From positions 64,129,660-64,193,659 of the forward strand of contig CAMTDV010000028.1 of assembly GCA_947069175.1 (NCBI GenBank): a stretch of 64,000 nt of DNA, in the 5' to 3' direction. Shown one piece after another: positions 1 through 10,895 of this stretch; position 1 is the stretch's first letter; each line of letters starts with the position of its first letter. The stretch comes from Scalesia atractyloides. Taxonomy: Eukaryota > Streptophyta > Magnoliopsida > Asterales > Asteraceae. The notes under the pieces were generated by a model. It did not search any database. It was not told the origin of the DNA and saw only the letters and a program-made list of their open reading frames with translations. The translations under genes and the position numbers were made by a program.

Positions 1-1093
1 TTCGTTACGAACAATGGCTGGACCATAATAGTCTTAACCGAAAGTCAAGGCGTTTTTCGTAAAACGCTTGACTTTTGGCTATAAAAGCCTATAAACGAAA
101 ATGCAAGAGAAAAGAACACTTACAAGTGCTTCCTAGAATGCAATAGAACTAAGTTGGATACTCATTTCAGTTAGGAACTTCCAGAGGAGGGAGATAGAAT
201 GTGAAATGAGAAATGTGCAAGTTCAAATGATGAACCTTGGCACCTATTTATAGTTGGAGAGTTTGAAGAGGTGATGCCAGGTGTTAAGAGGTGTTAGAGG
301 AAGGCTACAAGTGTCCTAAAACGTGGCATAGTTGTTTGGAAGACCATGGTTTTAAAACAATGGTTTTTGGCAACATGGGTGGAGGCCAAGGCAAAAATTC
401 TGCAGATACAGCCTTCTGGCGGGCCGCGAGAGGCACATGCCTGACCTCTCGCGCCCTGCGAGCGCCAAGGCCACTTTCAAAGTTTGTCACATTTTTGCCC
501 CTCAACTTATAAAACCTCCTAAAACACCTTTTTAGCATATTTAGCCCTCCGTAACCAATATTTGGCGTATCCGGGAGTATGCCCAGACATTGTCGAGCTC
601 TCGGTTAGTTAAAAGGTCACTCAGAGGTATAAATTAACATGTTGACACTTTTAACCCCTCCATTATCCAACCTTTACATATTAACAGATTTAATCCCTCT
701 CGTCCTACAAACGGGACATATGAGAGTTTAGGACTTCGTAAAGGATCACTTAGAGGACCACTAAAAGCATGTTGACTCCGATGTCACTCAGAGGCTGGGC
801 ATGTTGACATATCAGTCATTCAGAGACCAAGTTTAAGCATGTTGACATATCAGTCACTCAGAGACTAAGTTTAAGCATTTTGACATATCAGCCACTCAGT
901 GGCTAAGTTTATGCATGTTGACATCAGAAAGTCACTCAGAGGCTAAGTTTATGCATGTTGACATCAGAAAGTCACTCAGCGGCTCAGTTTTGAGCATGTT
1001 GACACCTTTAGTCCTTATTAGTCTTTAATAGACTAAAATAAAAATACAACACGTGTTACTATACTATTGGACATGATTTTACGAGGTGTTACA
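1..1093 (-). mobile_element. Partial Ty3/gypsy-type LTR
   Basis: Read on the minus strand, an LTR starts at 1093 with TGTAACACCTCG and runs off the left edge of the window. A TATA-like box (CTATAAATAG) lies near 242-252 on the minus strand. The stretch at 1-130 resembles, in reverse complement, 16960-17110 of the solo LTR at 16072-19187, so the two belong to related families. Small ORFs inside it have no recognisable product. The other end and the left target duplication are outside the window. Confidence 0.75.
760..1012. repeat. ~40-bp minisatellite inside the LTR
   Basis: About seven units of 38-41 bp, each containing GCATGTTGAC followed by a variable CACTCAGAGGCTAAGTTT-like stretch, start near 768, 799, 837, 876, 914, 953 and 994. 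Confidence 0.8.
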
Positions 1094-2300
1094 CAACAGG
1101 ACCATTAAACAAGAAAAAAATAGATATAAAATGTTGAACCCACACACCTGTCACATGGTGTTGACTCGCAAAATTTATACAAAAACTTATAACATTCTTG
1201 TAAAAGTAAATAAGTAAGTCGACAAATAAATTTACAAAGTATATGGTTTATTAAAATTAAAACTAATCATAAGAGTTATATTGTATTTTACTAATATTTT
1301 AAGAAATTAAAAGTAAAATTTCTTTTAAGGAAAAAATTGAAAAGAAATTAAAGCCTAGACAAAAAAAATTGAAAACCAGAAGATGTGAAATGGTGTACAT
1401 CAAAAACTTGTAAACTAAGCTTTAACTATTTGAAAAGAATTAAATTCAAACGCAAATAAAGTCTAGAGGAAGAAAATGAAATTAGAAGTGAAATAGTGTG
1501 CATCACCAACTTCTAAACTAAGGTTTATTAATTTGTAAAAAAATGAATACTAATTACATCTCATAAAGAAAAGTTAATCATTAACATATTATAAAATTTT
1601 TGTATCTATTATACCACTAACATTTACAGGATGCAATTCATTTGTTGTACCATTTGGTAAATGTATAGGGTTTTTAAAATTTTCAAACAAAGTACTTCAT
1701 GAGTTGTCATAGTTTTTGTAATATTATTTTATATTTTTTCTATTATATTACTATTATATAACTAATTTTGAGTATTTTTTTTTTAATTTAAAAAAATATA
1801 AAATTTTAAGATATTGTTGCATGTGTTTATTTTTATGTACGTCTCTACAATAATTTTTATTAAATCGAGTTAGGAATGGTAATGGACATCTAATCAAAGC
1901 AAGGATTAGTAATGTATAAGTAATGAAAGCATAAACATACATTTTATCATAGGTACCTCACTGATTAGTTTTTACGTCGATTTCCCTTTTCGTTATTTTA
2001 ATAATATATTATAGTGCCTTGAGAAATTTTGAATATAATATTTTGACGTCTGTATTTTATTAGTGTTTCGATAAAAGTTTTATTCAAAACTAAACGGGTC
2101 AAATATAATTTTGTTATTTGCTTTTCGATACAATTTCATTTTTCCTTTGTAACTTCTCATAATGCTTTATAAAGTTCCGAATATAATATAAGTTATGATG
2201 AGCGTTTTTAACCTATTTAATTTGATTTTTTAATATGTTGCATTCCTAAATTTATTAAAAAACTGAATACCAACTATGTAATCTAAATCTAAATATTAAT
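1094..2300. repeat. Dispersed AT-rich repeat R, copy 1
   Basis: No gene is visible. The sequence recurs in the same orientation at 36760-38280, and in part at 20580-20869 plus 32188-32720. Shared landmarks are a TTGGTAAATGT...TTTTAAAATTTT...GTACTTCA segment (1650-1700), TTCCCTTTTCGTTATTTTA (1980-2000), and GATAAAAGTTTTATTCAAAAC (2070-2091). No LTR, TIR or coding capacity was seen, so the class is unknown. Confidence 0.6.
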
Positions 2301-2379
2301 AAAAGACTATAATAAATGCCACATTACATTTTCTCCCTTAATCTCACTTTTAAATTTCCTCTAATTTATATTTTAATAG

Positions 2380-2421
2380 TTCTTTAACTTGAATTTTAAA
2401 TGCTTCTGTTATATATAATCT
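2380..2421 (-). other. Helitron-like 5' end abutting the 3' terminus
   Basis: Read on the minus strand from about 2421 leftward, the sequence (GATTATATATAAC, then a TTTAAAATTCAAG-like stretch) matches the 5' end at 15653-15590 (TCTTCTATATAAG, then TTTAAAATTCGAATTAAAG) for roughly 70 bp before diverging. This suggests a second related Helitron lying head-to-tail just left of the large one. I found no 3' end for it. Confidence 0.4.
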
Positions 2422-2423
2422 TA

Positions 2424-2455
2424 CTAGTCATTTAACCGCGCAGCGCGATGCTGCG
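2424..2455 (-). other. Helitron 3' terminus (hairpin + CTAG)
   Basis: On the plus strand, host A at 2423 is followed by CTAG (2424-2427), an 11-nt spacer, then a palindrome with stem CGCAGC (2439-2444), loop GCGAT and GCTGCG (2450-2455). On the minus strand this is the classic Helitron end: a GC-rich hairpin about 11 nt upstream of CTRR followed by T. Confidence 0.75.
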
Positions 2456-2508
2456 GGAGTGGCGATTTACAATAGGATACTCGTTTACCGTTAGTTTATC
2501 AGTCGCCT

Positions 2509-2639
2509 CGTGATATATTGTATAGTACTTAAGTTAGTTTTCTTATTCGTGATATGTTGGCACTTGTTTTTCTATTAGTTTATCAATTCTTTGGTGATAT
2601 ACTTTTCCTCATTTTTTAGTTGTAGCTTCGGCGTGATCG
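2509..2639. repeat. 131-bp direct repeat, copy 1
   Basis: CGTGATATATTGTATAGTAC through GTAGCTTCGGCGTGATCGA, nearly identical to 7859-7991. It lies just inside the Helitron 3' end. The pair brackets 2640-7858, suggesting that block was added within the 3' subterminal region. Confidence 0.8.
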
Positions 2640-3310
2640 AAACACTATTAATAACATCAGATGTTAGACAAACACCATTAATAACATCAAATGTTAGTAT
2701 AGTCGTCAACTATAAGTAAGTAAAATAAGCAATACTATTAAATAATTGTAATTAGTATAATCTCTGATGTTAGACAAACACTATTAATAACATCAAATGT
2801 TAGACAAACACTGATGATGTTGCTAACCTCTAATGGTGTAATAACATCAGATGTTAAACAAACACTGATGATGTTGCTAACCTCTAATGGAGTAATAACA
2901 TCAGATGTTAGGCAAACATTGTTGGTGGTAGACAACCACTGCTAGACAACTACTGCTGAGTATAACATCAGTGGTTAGTGAGTCTGTGGTTGAATCAGTG
3001 GTTTTGCTATACAACTACTGTTGGTGTGTTAGCGGTGGTTTGTCATCAGTGGTTTGCCTCAGTGGTTTCTGATCAGTGGTAGTTTGGAAGGAATAACATC
3101 AGATGTTAGGCAAACACTGATGATGTTAGACAAACACTGATGATGTTGCTAACGTCTGATGGAGTAATAACATCGGATGTTAGACAAACACTGTTGGTGG
3201 TAGCCAACCACTACTGACTATAACATCAGCGGTTTTGCTATACAACTACTGTTGGTGTGTTAGCAGCGGTTTGTAATCAGTGGTTTGCATCAGTGGTTTC
3301 TGATTAGTGG
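2640..3310. repeat. Repeat K, cluster 1
   Basis: Short-period repeats of AACATCAGATGTTAG, CAAACACTGATGATGTTG, and many CAGTGGTT motifs (for example ATCAGTGGTTAGTGAGTC and GCATCAGTGGTTTCTGATC). The same composite unit recurs at 7375-7660, 10440-10690 and 13470-14060. No protein is evident. Confidence 0.8.
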
Positions 3311-4554
3311 ATAGGATTATAAGTTGCAGATTTAACAGATAAAGCTGAACAAACAATAACTTATAGAAAATTCTCGCCCAAACTACGCGCCAAAAACATC
3401 TTATATAAACAACCTCAGGCCCTTCCATTGATTACACCAAAAGCAAATGCCATAATTTACTAAATACCATATGGCAAATCTCATTTCTTATAACATCTGT
3501 TTTGTTCTCCATAAAGTTTCACTGAATGAGGTGGACAACATTCTTAGGTCATTATTAAGTGAGCATAACAATGTTGTCCATATCATTCAGCAAAATTTTA
3601 TTGAGATAAACCTCATCTTGTTCAAATTTAAAAGCCAAAAAGTTCAAAATAACATATGGCAAACCTGTAAGCTGTGCCTTCTAAAAGATTTTACTAAATG
3701 AGATGGACAAATCCTCAGGACAAAGAGACTGATGACAATGATATTCATTTTGTCTGCTTTGTTCTTGAGGAAGGTTTGGATGAGAAGGATAGACCTATGC
3801 CAGTGTAAACACTATTTTGGACTCCATTTTAAATGATGACGAGTGGGATGAGCATGAAGATGATGGCCAAATATCATCAAAGCGATAAACCCACTCACAA
3901 TCACACCAAAAATAACAGCGTCCACAAAAATAGCATCGATGTATGTCTCCACCATCCACAAAATCACTTCACCAATCAACAACAAAAGATGGCACCAAAA
4001 ACTAAAACGCTATATTTTTTGTTGAATGATCAGCTTCGCCTAGAGCAGGGCGTTTCAGCTGTGTAGAGAAATCGACACCTATCTAAGGAATTCAAAGGTT
4101 CAGGGACAAAAACTTCAAGAATAAGAGACTAATGGCAGTGAAGATTTGGATGAGAAATTGGATTAGCATTTCATTATTTTTACCTTTTCTGTATCTTTTT
4201 TGGTGTCATTTTCTGTGGTTTGTTATCTAATTTTTAGCTAATAAAATACATTATTTCTCTAATTACTTATAAAATGCAAAAATGCCACAAACGCCAAACA
4301 CCAAAACTATAATAAAATTCTTTTAATCAGGTATTATTATTAACTCCAAAAAATTACTGAAATGTATAAAACCAGGTGCAAGAGAATAGAACAAAAGGGT
4401 GGCTTATAAAAGTTTAATTTTGCCATCTTTATCTATAAAGATGGATTAAAATACAAACCCAAACTTAAAAAGATGGGACATGTTACAGCCTTAACAGATA
4501 AAGCTGAACAAACAGTAAGTACAAACACTAATTGACATGACGGAAAATTCATTA
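3310..4554. other. Gene-free stretch between K repeats and solo LTR
   Basis: No convincing gene. Two related segments begin ATGGCAAA and run to GAGGTGGACAA or GAGATGGACAA (3471-3535 and 3656-3712), suggesting a degenerate internal duplication. Short ORFs at 3471-3701 and 3833-4066 match nothing I recognise. They could be captured exons, but this cannot be shown here. Confidence 0.4.
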
Positions 4555-4559
4555 CTAAC

Positions 4560-7219
4560 TGTCACACCCTCAATTTCCACTTGTGGAGTATTACCGCGAG
4601 GCGTATGATCAAACCAGAATCTCAGACACTAGCAATATCGAACAACTCTATATGATTTATTTAAACGTTTTCCAAAAACATTTGTTGTAAACATTCATAG
4701 TCATTTTCAAAATATCAAGGTTTCAAAGTTTAGCGGAAGTATTAAAGTAAAGTAACGGGCGCCAACATAAACGCCAAAACCAAAATCCCAAAAATTATTC
4801 GTAAATAAAGACTCGATAAAAATGTCTTGATCAAATGCATGTGAGTGCACCTAGCGCTCCTAGCGTCCTGAGAAACATGTAAAGAAACAAGTGTCAACAT
4901 TAAAGAAGAGTGAGTTCACATGTTTTTATGAGTTCACAAGTTCAGTTTAAAAGATTGTTTTCCCCCGTTATCCCTAACCCGGGATAACGACATAGTTCCA
5001 TTATTCCTAACCTGGAATAATAAAGTTGGTTCGTAAATAAGTTCAATGTTAACATGTAGGTAGCGAGCCTAAAGTTACGTCACATAAGAGTTCGCGATCG
5101 AAGCTGACTGTTGTTGCCTCTGTGTGGCCAGGTCTATCACTGACCATGGCGAAAGTTAGGCCAAATTAATCACCCGTTGACCATTCCCGGTCGGCTAGCG
5201 CGACTAGCTCGGGTGAGGCTTGTCGGCCCAGTAGTACTACTATAATTTCCCCACTATTTAACCCAATACTAACGATCCGAGAGTTGGTTGAGGACTTCCG
5301 TGATAAAGCTACTTAGTGACCATAACGTGTATTAACATTAACTTAGTTATCGAGTAGTTAACGGCGTTAATTTCGCATAACGTAAAAAGATAGAGTTGTA
5401 GAGCGTATACATGTTTCTCCCCCTGTTGTTTAAAACCGGATCAAATAGGGGCCGTGAACTCACCTTAAATTGCTCGGTTAGAATAACGCAAAAGAAGCAA
5501 ATGATGGAACCACTAATCGTGTCCTAACATGTCAACCGATTTAAAGTTAGTGTGTGAACATACTGACACAAACCCTACGCATAACTAACACACAGTACGA
5601 CACACGTCATAACCAATTCGAAACCATAATCATGCATGCAAAGTATCACCATACAAAATAATGATCAAACCAACTTGTCATAAACACAGATTAACTCATA
5701 CAACACTTAGGTACACACAAACGGAAGTTGTCATGTTTCAGCTTGTACGCTCATAACTGGGCTGTTTTCGAGGATTTTTATAAAATAGTTCCAACGTTTC
5801 AAAAATTCCAATATTTTTACAGGAGATGTCAACTAGACTGTAGAATTTTGTGTAAAATTTTCAAATCCTAAATCTTTACCAATTATTTATAAACATTTAT
5901 ATACTAGGCTGCAGTCAGATTCGTCGCTTTCTGACTGCAGTCCACGAGAAAAATTATTTAACAATCATCGTTCATCCAATTAACAAAATTCTAGTGGGAG
6001 ATTTTTGGAAATTCCCGTCTCCAGTTAATGTACCAATTTCGTGACCTAACCCCATACAGACTATGAGATCCGACTCGATAAACAACCTGCAAATTCTGCA
6101 GAATTTATGCAGCTTCAGCTGCTGCACTAAATGACCCTTTAAAAATAGCAAACGGCCTCAGAAAAATATGAATCCGGCGCCATTTGAAGCGTTTTTCAAA
6201 AATACACTTTTAGGCTTCAGAAAATCCACTTTTCAATAAATAATGATCAGGTTACAGCCAACTGAAGTTGGCTGTAAATGTCAATCAGCTTACTGTTTTC
6301 GACTTTAACGCATTAGAACATGTTTAAACGATCATGACGCTTAGTTGTATTGATTAACAACAGGTTAACTTGTCAAATATCATCATATATATCAATATTC
6401 ATGCAAACCCTAAATATATATCATGATCTTTATTGCTAAAACACAGCCTACGATTTTTGTATTCAACATATCATCACAACCGCAAAGATTCGCATATTCA
6501 TCCGAACTAATCATACCCCGCAACACTTTTTCATAGAATAATCATACAAGCACATAATCATGATCAAGATTATACAAAACCTAGTGTGAATCGCAAAACA
6601 ATTAAACCCTAACCTTGAAACGATGATGATTAGCGAACCGGGACAAGCTTGGAATCGATCCGGGAGTAGACTTGCGCGACCGTGAGAGGGGGGGGGGGGC
6701 TGCCGTCGACCTCACTAGAGTATTAGGGTTTTGTTTTTTTTGAAAGCTACAACATGCATGTAAATATAACAAGGGGGCGGTCGCGATAGGGGGGCGGTTT
6801 GGGTTAGTGCCTTGGGCCTCAAGTTTGGGTTATTTCCTTGGGCTGCAAGGAGGTGTGGGTCGCAAGGGGGTGTGGGTGGCGGGTTGGGTATGCTTGGTCG
6901 CGAAGTCGAAACATTTCACAGGCTTGGTTCGGTTTATAAATAGAAGTTACTAAAATATTATTCGCGACACGGAGTTTATAAAATATTAAATCACGTATTT
7001 GGAGTGAGACGCAATAGATTCACAAACGTCTAATAACACATAGCACGTAATTCAGATACAACCCGTCTAATAACATATAGCACGTAATTCACCCTATAGA
7101 TTCACAAAGTTAGCGTAGTTATTGCGAGCGTGTAATTTAATTCTCCGAATTAAATCAGCGTAGGAGTGAATAACCATAAAGTAGTGCGTTTAAGATACCT
7201 GAAAAGCCGGGATGTCACA
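4560..7219 (-). mobile_element. Solo LTR (gypsy-type, 2.66 kb), TSD CTAAC
   Basis: The plus strand reads TGTCACACCC at 4560 and ends with TGTCACA at 7219. The reverse complement begins TGTGACATCC and ends GGGTGTGACA, a typical TG...CA LTR. Perfect 5-bp target duplications CTAAC lie at 4555-4559 and 7220-7224, and there is no internal region, so this is a solo LTR left by LTR-LTR recombination. It contains a 12-G run at 6688-6699. It is nested inside the large Helitron and therefore younger than it. Confidence 0.9.
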
Positions 7220-7374
7220 CTAACATTTATTATATTAAAAACCACACCATGGAAATTGAATTTTTTATAGTTTAAAAACCCCATAATTACATGTCACATT
7301 ATAGGTTTGCATACTACATCACACGACAAGAGATACGAAAAGTACACATAATAAAAATTACTATTGTTTTTTAG

Positions 7375-7660
7375 CATCAGATTTTAGGCAAACACTATTG
7401 GAGGTAGACAACTACTGCTGGACAACCACTGCTGTGTATAACATCAGTGGTTAGTGAGTCAGTGGTTGAATTAGTGGTTTTGTTATACAACTACTGTTAA
7501 TGTGTTAGCAGTGGTTTGCATCAGTGGTTTTTGATCAGTGGATAGGATTACAAGGACTGATACCTATTTTCTTATAAGTTCAGGGGGCATTTACGTCAAG
7601 TTTGCATTTATGTTAGTGGATAGGACTACAAAGACTGATACTTATTGTCTTAAGTAATGA
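7375..7660. repeat. Repeat K, cluster 2
   Basis: Same composite as cluster 1, with the extended tail AGTGGATAGGATTACAAGGA, ACTGATAC and TATTGTCTTAAGTAATGAAG shared with cluster 4 at 13676-13880. The following AGACAGGTGTAAGAAAAG motif occurs twice (7672-7760). Confidence 0.8.
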
Positions 7661-7858
7661 AGGTTGTTAAAGACAGGTGTAAGAAAAGTTGACTATATTG
7701 ATAATGGTTCAAATGACAGGTGTAAGAAAAGTTGACTATATTGAGAATGGTTCAAATGAAGTTAGATTCTAACTACGAATTATTATTTGTATATTGTTAG
7801 GATCTGGATTTGAAATTGTTTATGTAAGTTTAAAAATGGTAAGTGATACTTATTGTCT

Positions 7859-7991
7859 CGTGATATATTGTATAGTACTTAAGTTAGTTTTCTTATTCGT
7901 GATATGTTGGCACTTGTTTTTCTGTTAGTTTATCAATTCTTTTGTGATATACTTTTCCTCATTTTTTTAGTTGTAGCTTCGGCGTGATCGA
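7859..7991. repeat. 131-bp direct repeat, copy 2
   Basis: Nearly identical to 2509-2639. It lies between K cluster 2 and the Helitron helicase remnant. Confidence 0.8.
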
Positions 7992-8364
7992 TATACAAGA
8001 ATTGTACAAAACAAGGAAGTAGATGTAATTAAAAAAAAGAAGAGTACAATACAAGAAAGTAGCTGGACAAAACACCAAAAACAAAATACGGGGAGTCTCT
8101 TGTAACTCTTCTTGTTTTACCAATACATTCGTTTGCTCATGAATTTTTTTAACTTCACCTTTACTGTATCAGAGTTCGACACATAAACAAACAATGTTAG
8201 ACGCTTACAGGTGTTTTAAAAAAGTAATTAAAAAAGGAATTCCTGGAAGCAATTAAGGCACAAAATCTACTAACCTACCATCGTTTTGATACGAATGCGG
8301 TTCATCAATCACGCAACACTTCCTTGTAGACAACATTTGATGTGTAAACTCCGGGTTGTTTAAA

Positions 8365-9480
8365 TTATTTTACGAGACGTACCAACACCTTCGTATTTTG
8401 TCTTGAAATCCCTCTTGATAACACCACATAAAGTTGTCCATGTGAAAATACAGAATCCGGTAAATAAACACCAACGTGCGGAATTGTTTGACCCTGAGCT
8501 TTATTAATCGGCGTGGAAAAGCTTAGTCGAATTGGAAACTTTTTTCTTTTCAGCTTGAATGGGAACATGTCGTCTTCAGAAAGGGTTAGAGGGATTCTTG
8601 GCAAAAATACTCATTTACCGGCATGCTGACCGACTGCAATTTCTGCATCAATAACATTTCGCATGAAGCCTTTACATATCAACTGCGTGCCATTACACAT
8701 GCCATGTGATGGATCGATATTCCGTAACAATATTATTGGGCATCCAATTTTTAAACGAAGCTTATGAGGCGGCAAACTAACATTTAGCGAGTTTAAGAAC
8801 TCGATTGGATAGAAGTTGTGCTGTTCGTCTTCAGCTTCGTCAAAATTGTAATAAACTTTTTCCTCCCCTTGAAAAATGTCGATCATTTGATTATTAATCT
8901 CATCAACACTCTCATTTTTAGTGGACAATATCGCTCTAGAGATTATATAATCTGAAGAGTATACACTATCTTCAATTGATGGAAAGGGGGCATTGATCAA
9001 TTCTTTTATAGAGTTTTATCTATTGTTGCACTGAATTGTCATGTCATCGGGTATGCAGATATAGTTTCCTTCGATTGGTTCTTCAGTTCCATCGCCGACT
9101 CTTAATAGAAATTTAGAAAACCATGGATCCTTCAACGCTCTCATATTTATGGTCAACCGCATCTGTTTAGTCAAAGACCAAAGAGGTGACATTCGTAGGC
9201 TGGAGTCTACGATCTGTGCTCGAGTGCCACGTTTAATAACCGGCAACACCTGTCTGAAGTCACCTCCCATAACCATTATCTTCCCTCCAAATGGGAAACT
9301 AAAACCTATAATGTCCTGCAGTGTACGGTCAACGGCCTATATCGCCAGTCGCTTAGCCATCGATGCTTCATCCCATATGATTATTTTGGCAGACCAGATT
9401 AGTTTAGCGGCCCCACTCTGTTTTTTGATACTGCACATTGAATTATTTTCAAGATTAATAGGAATCTTGAATGTAGGTCC
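8365..9480 (-). pseudogene. Helitron PIF1-like helicase, degenerate
   Basis: Read 9480 to 8365, this is the helicase half of a Helitron replication protein, which in intact elements unwinds DNA during rolling-circle transposition. Visible motifs in order: IIWDEASM (Walker B, about 9385-9360), GGKIMVMGGDFRQVLP (about 9290-9245), PINKAQGQT (helicase motif V, usually TINKSQGQT, about 8515-8490), and GQLYVVLSRG (motif VI, about 8450-8420). The frame is broken: an in-frame stop near 9341, a stop/frame change near 9013, and another break near 8607. The N-terminal Walker A part is missing. The product would be non-functional. It continues the Rep remnant upstream on the same strand. Confidence 0.85.
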
Positions 9481-9649
9481 CCTAATCCGTATGGATCTTC
9501 ACAGAATCGTCTATCCAATCTAGATTGTGGAATCCTCTAGATCAGATTGTCACATAAATACAAGTAGGAACAGAAATCACAATAAACCCGATCTTTACTA
9601 ATTATCTATCACAACGATTACAATCAATCTAGATCCCATGACTTTGTTC

Positions 9650-10421
9650 AAGCCAATCTCTCCACGAATCATGTGCTTCACAATAATCTCATGCAACTTG
9701 GGATGTCTTAGTTTGTTAGGAATCTTAGCACACACAACCTTATCATAATGGTCCACGTTATTGAGTTCTGTTGTGGGTACATGATAAGGAGAAAATGTGC
9801 GTACGGCAAACTTCGCTTTTGGAATTCGATGACATAAACGTATGCCTTAACTTCTCGGAGGATATGTTTCTTTAAGAGTTGTTCCTTAAGATCTTCTAAT
9901 TTAGCCCAAAACACTCTTGAAACAAGGTCCGGACGAACTTGTACAGTTAGACCAACATGTAAATTATCACATATCTCAGGCCACTTAGGATTACACGTCA
10001 TTGTAAGGAATATATCAGGCTTGCCGTCATCTTGAACTAAAGTCATCACATCTAGAAACCGACGTCGCATGTCGAGAGGCCCTCTGATGAAAGATGCAGG
10101 CAGCACAATTCTTTTTCCCACTCTATTTGCATGAACCTCACCACCATTGACGCAATCCACAATACCTTGGTACAAGTCGGCCCGTATCTTAGCCTGGTTT
10201 CTCTCACAAAATTCTAAACGTGACGTCTCAATCTTTATGTAAACATCTACCACAAACTGTTGTAGCAGTCTTCCATCAAACAGAAGCACGTTTTTGGTAG
10301 ATCGAATTTGGAACTTGTAATAGTAGTACTCTCGCATAGCCACAGTTGTTCTACCACTTCGTGTGTTAGCCTCTGAACGATGAAGATATTTTAAAAACAA
10401 ACAGTTAATAAAATAAAACAC
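9650..10421 (-). pseudogene. Helitron Rep (Helitron_like_N) domain, degenerate
   Basis: The open segment 10421-9708 carries typical Helitron N-terminal sequence: a REYYYYKFQIR-like start, LPASFIRGPLDMRRR, LTMTCNPKWPEI, and the HUH-nuclease region LPYAHFLLIM. The HUH motif normally reads LPHAHF; here the first His is Tyr (TAC for CAC), which should abolish metal binding. A frameshift near 9770 moves the continuation (DHYDKVVCAKIPNK, about 9750-9700) to another frame, and similarity fades near 9650. The catalytic Tyr region is missing. The N-terminus is cut off at K cluster 3. It is a dead relative of the RepHel gene, collinear with the helicase remnant. Confidence 0.85.
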
Positions 10422-10439
10422 ATCTGAAGAATCCTTGCC

Positions 10440-10690
10440 AAACCTCTGATGAGTTTGCTAACCTCTGATAGAGTAATACATCAAATGTTAGACAAACACT
10501 GATGATGTTGCTAAACCTCTGATGGAGTAATAACATCAGATGTTAGGCAAACACTATTGGTGGTAGCCAACTACTGTTGGACAACCACTGCTGAGTATAA
10601 CATCAGTGGTTAGTGAATCAGTGGTTTTGCTATACAACTACTGTTGGTGTGTTAGTAGTGGTTTGTCATTAGTGGCTTTGCTATAAAACA
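10440..10690. repeat. Repeat K, cluster 3
   Basis: CTGATGATGTTGCTAA, AACATCAGATGTTAGGCAAA, GGTGGTAGCCAAC and CAGTGGTT motifs as in the other clusters. It abuts the truncated 5' end of the Rep remnant. Confidence 0.8.
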
Positions 10691-10895
10691 TTATTAAAAT
10701 TAAATAACAACAAATATAAATTTAAACTAATACATAATTAAAACTAAAACAACTACATGATTAATATTAAAACTAATTCGAGAAAAAAAGTACATGGAAA
10801 TAAAATTAAGTAACCCATAATAAAACATTAGATAAACCACAAAATATATCATTATCATTATCATTGGGGTGGAGGCAGCCATCATCAAAGTTGTT

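Noticed and set aside
2640..3310. CRISPR-like array from regularly spaced repeats
   Set aside because: Repeat and spacer lengths are irregular, spacers are themselves repeated, and the genome is a plant. These are degenerate minisatellites.
3471..4066. Two small plus-strand ORFs as host genes
   Set aside because: Short, Met/Asn/Lys-rich, no recognisable domain or splice structure, and inside transposon sequence.
9149..9523. 124-aa plus-strand ORF
   Set aside because: It is the antisense shadow of the minus-strand Helitron helicase remnant, which has clear helicase motifs.
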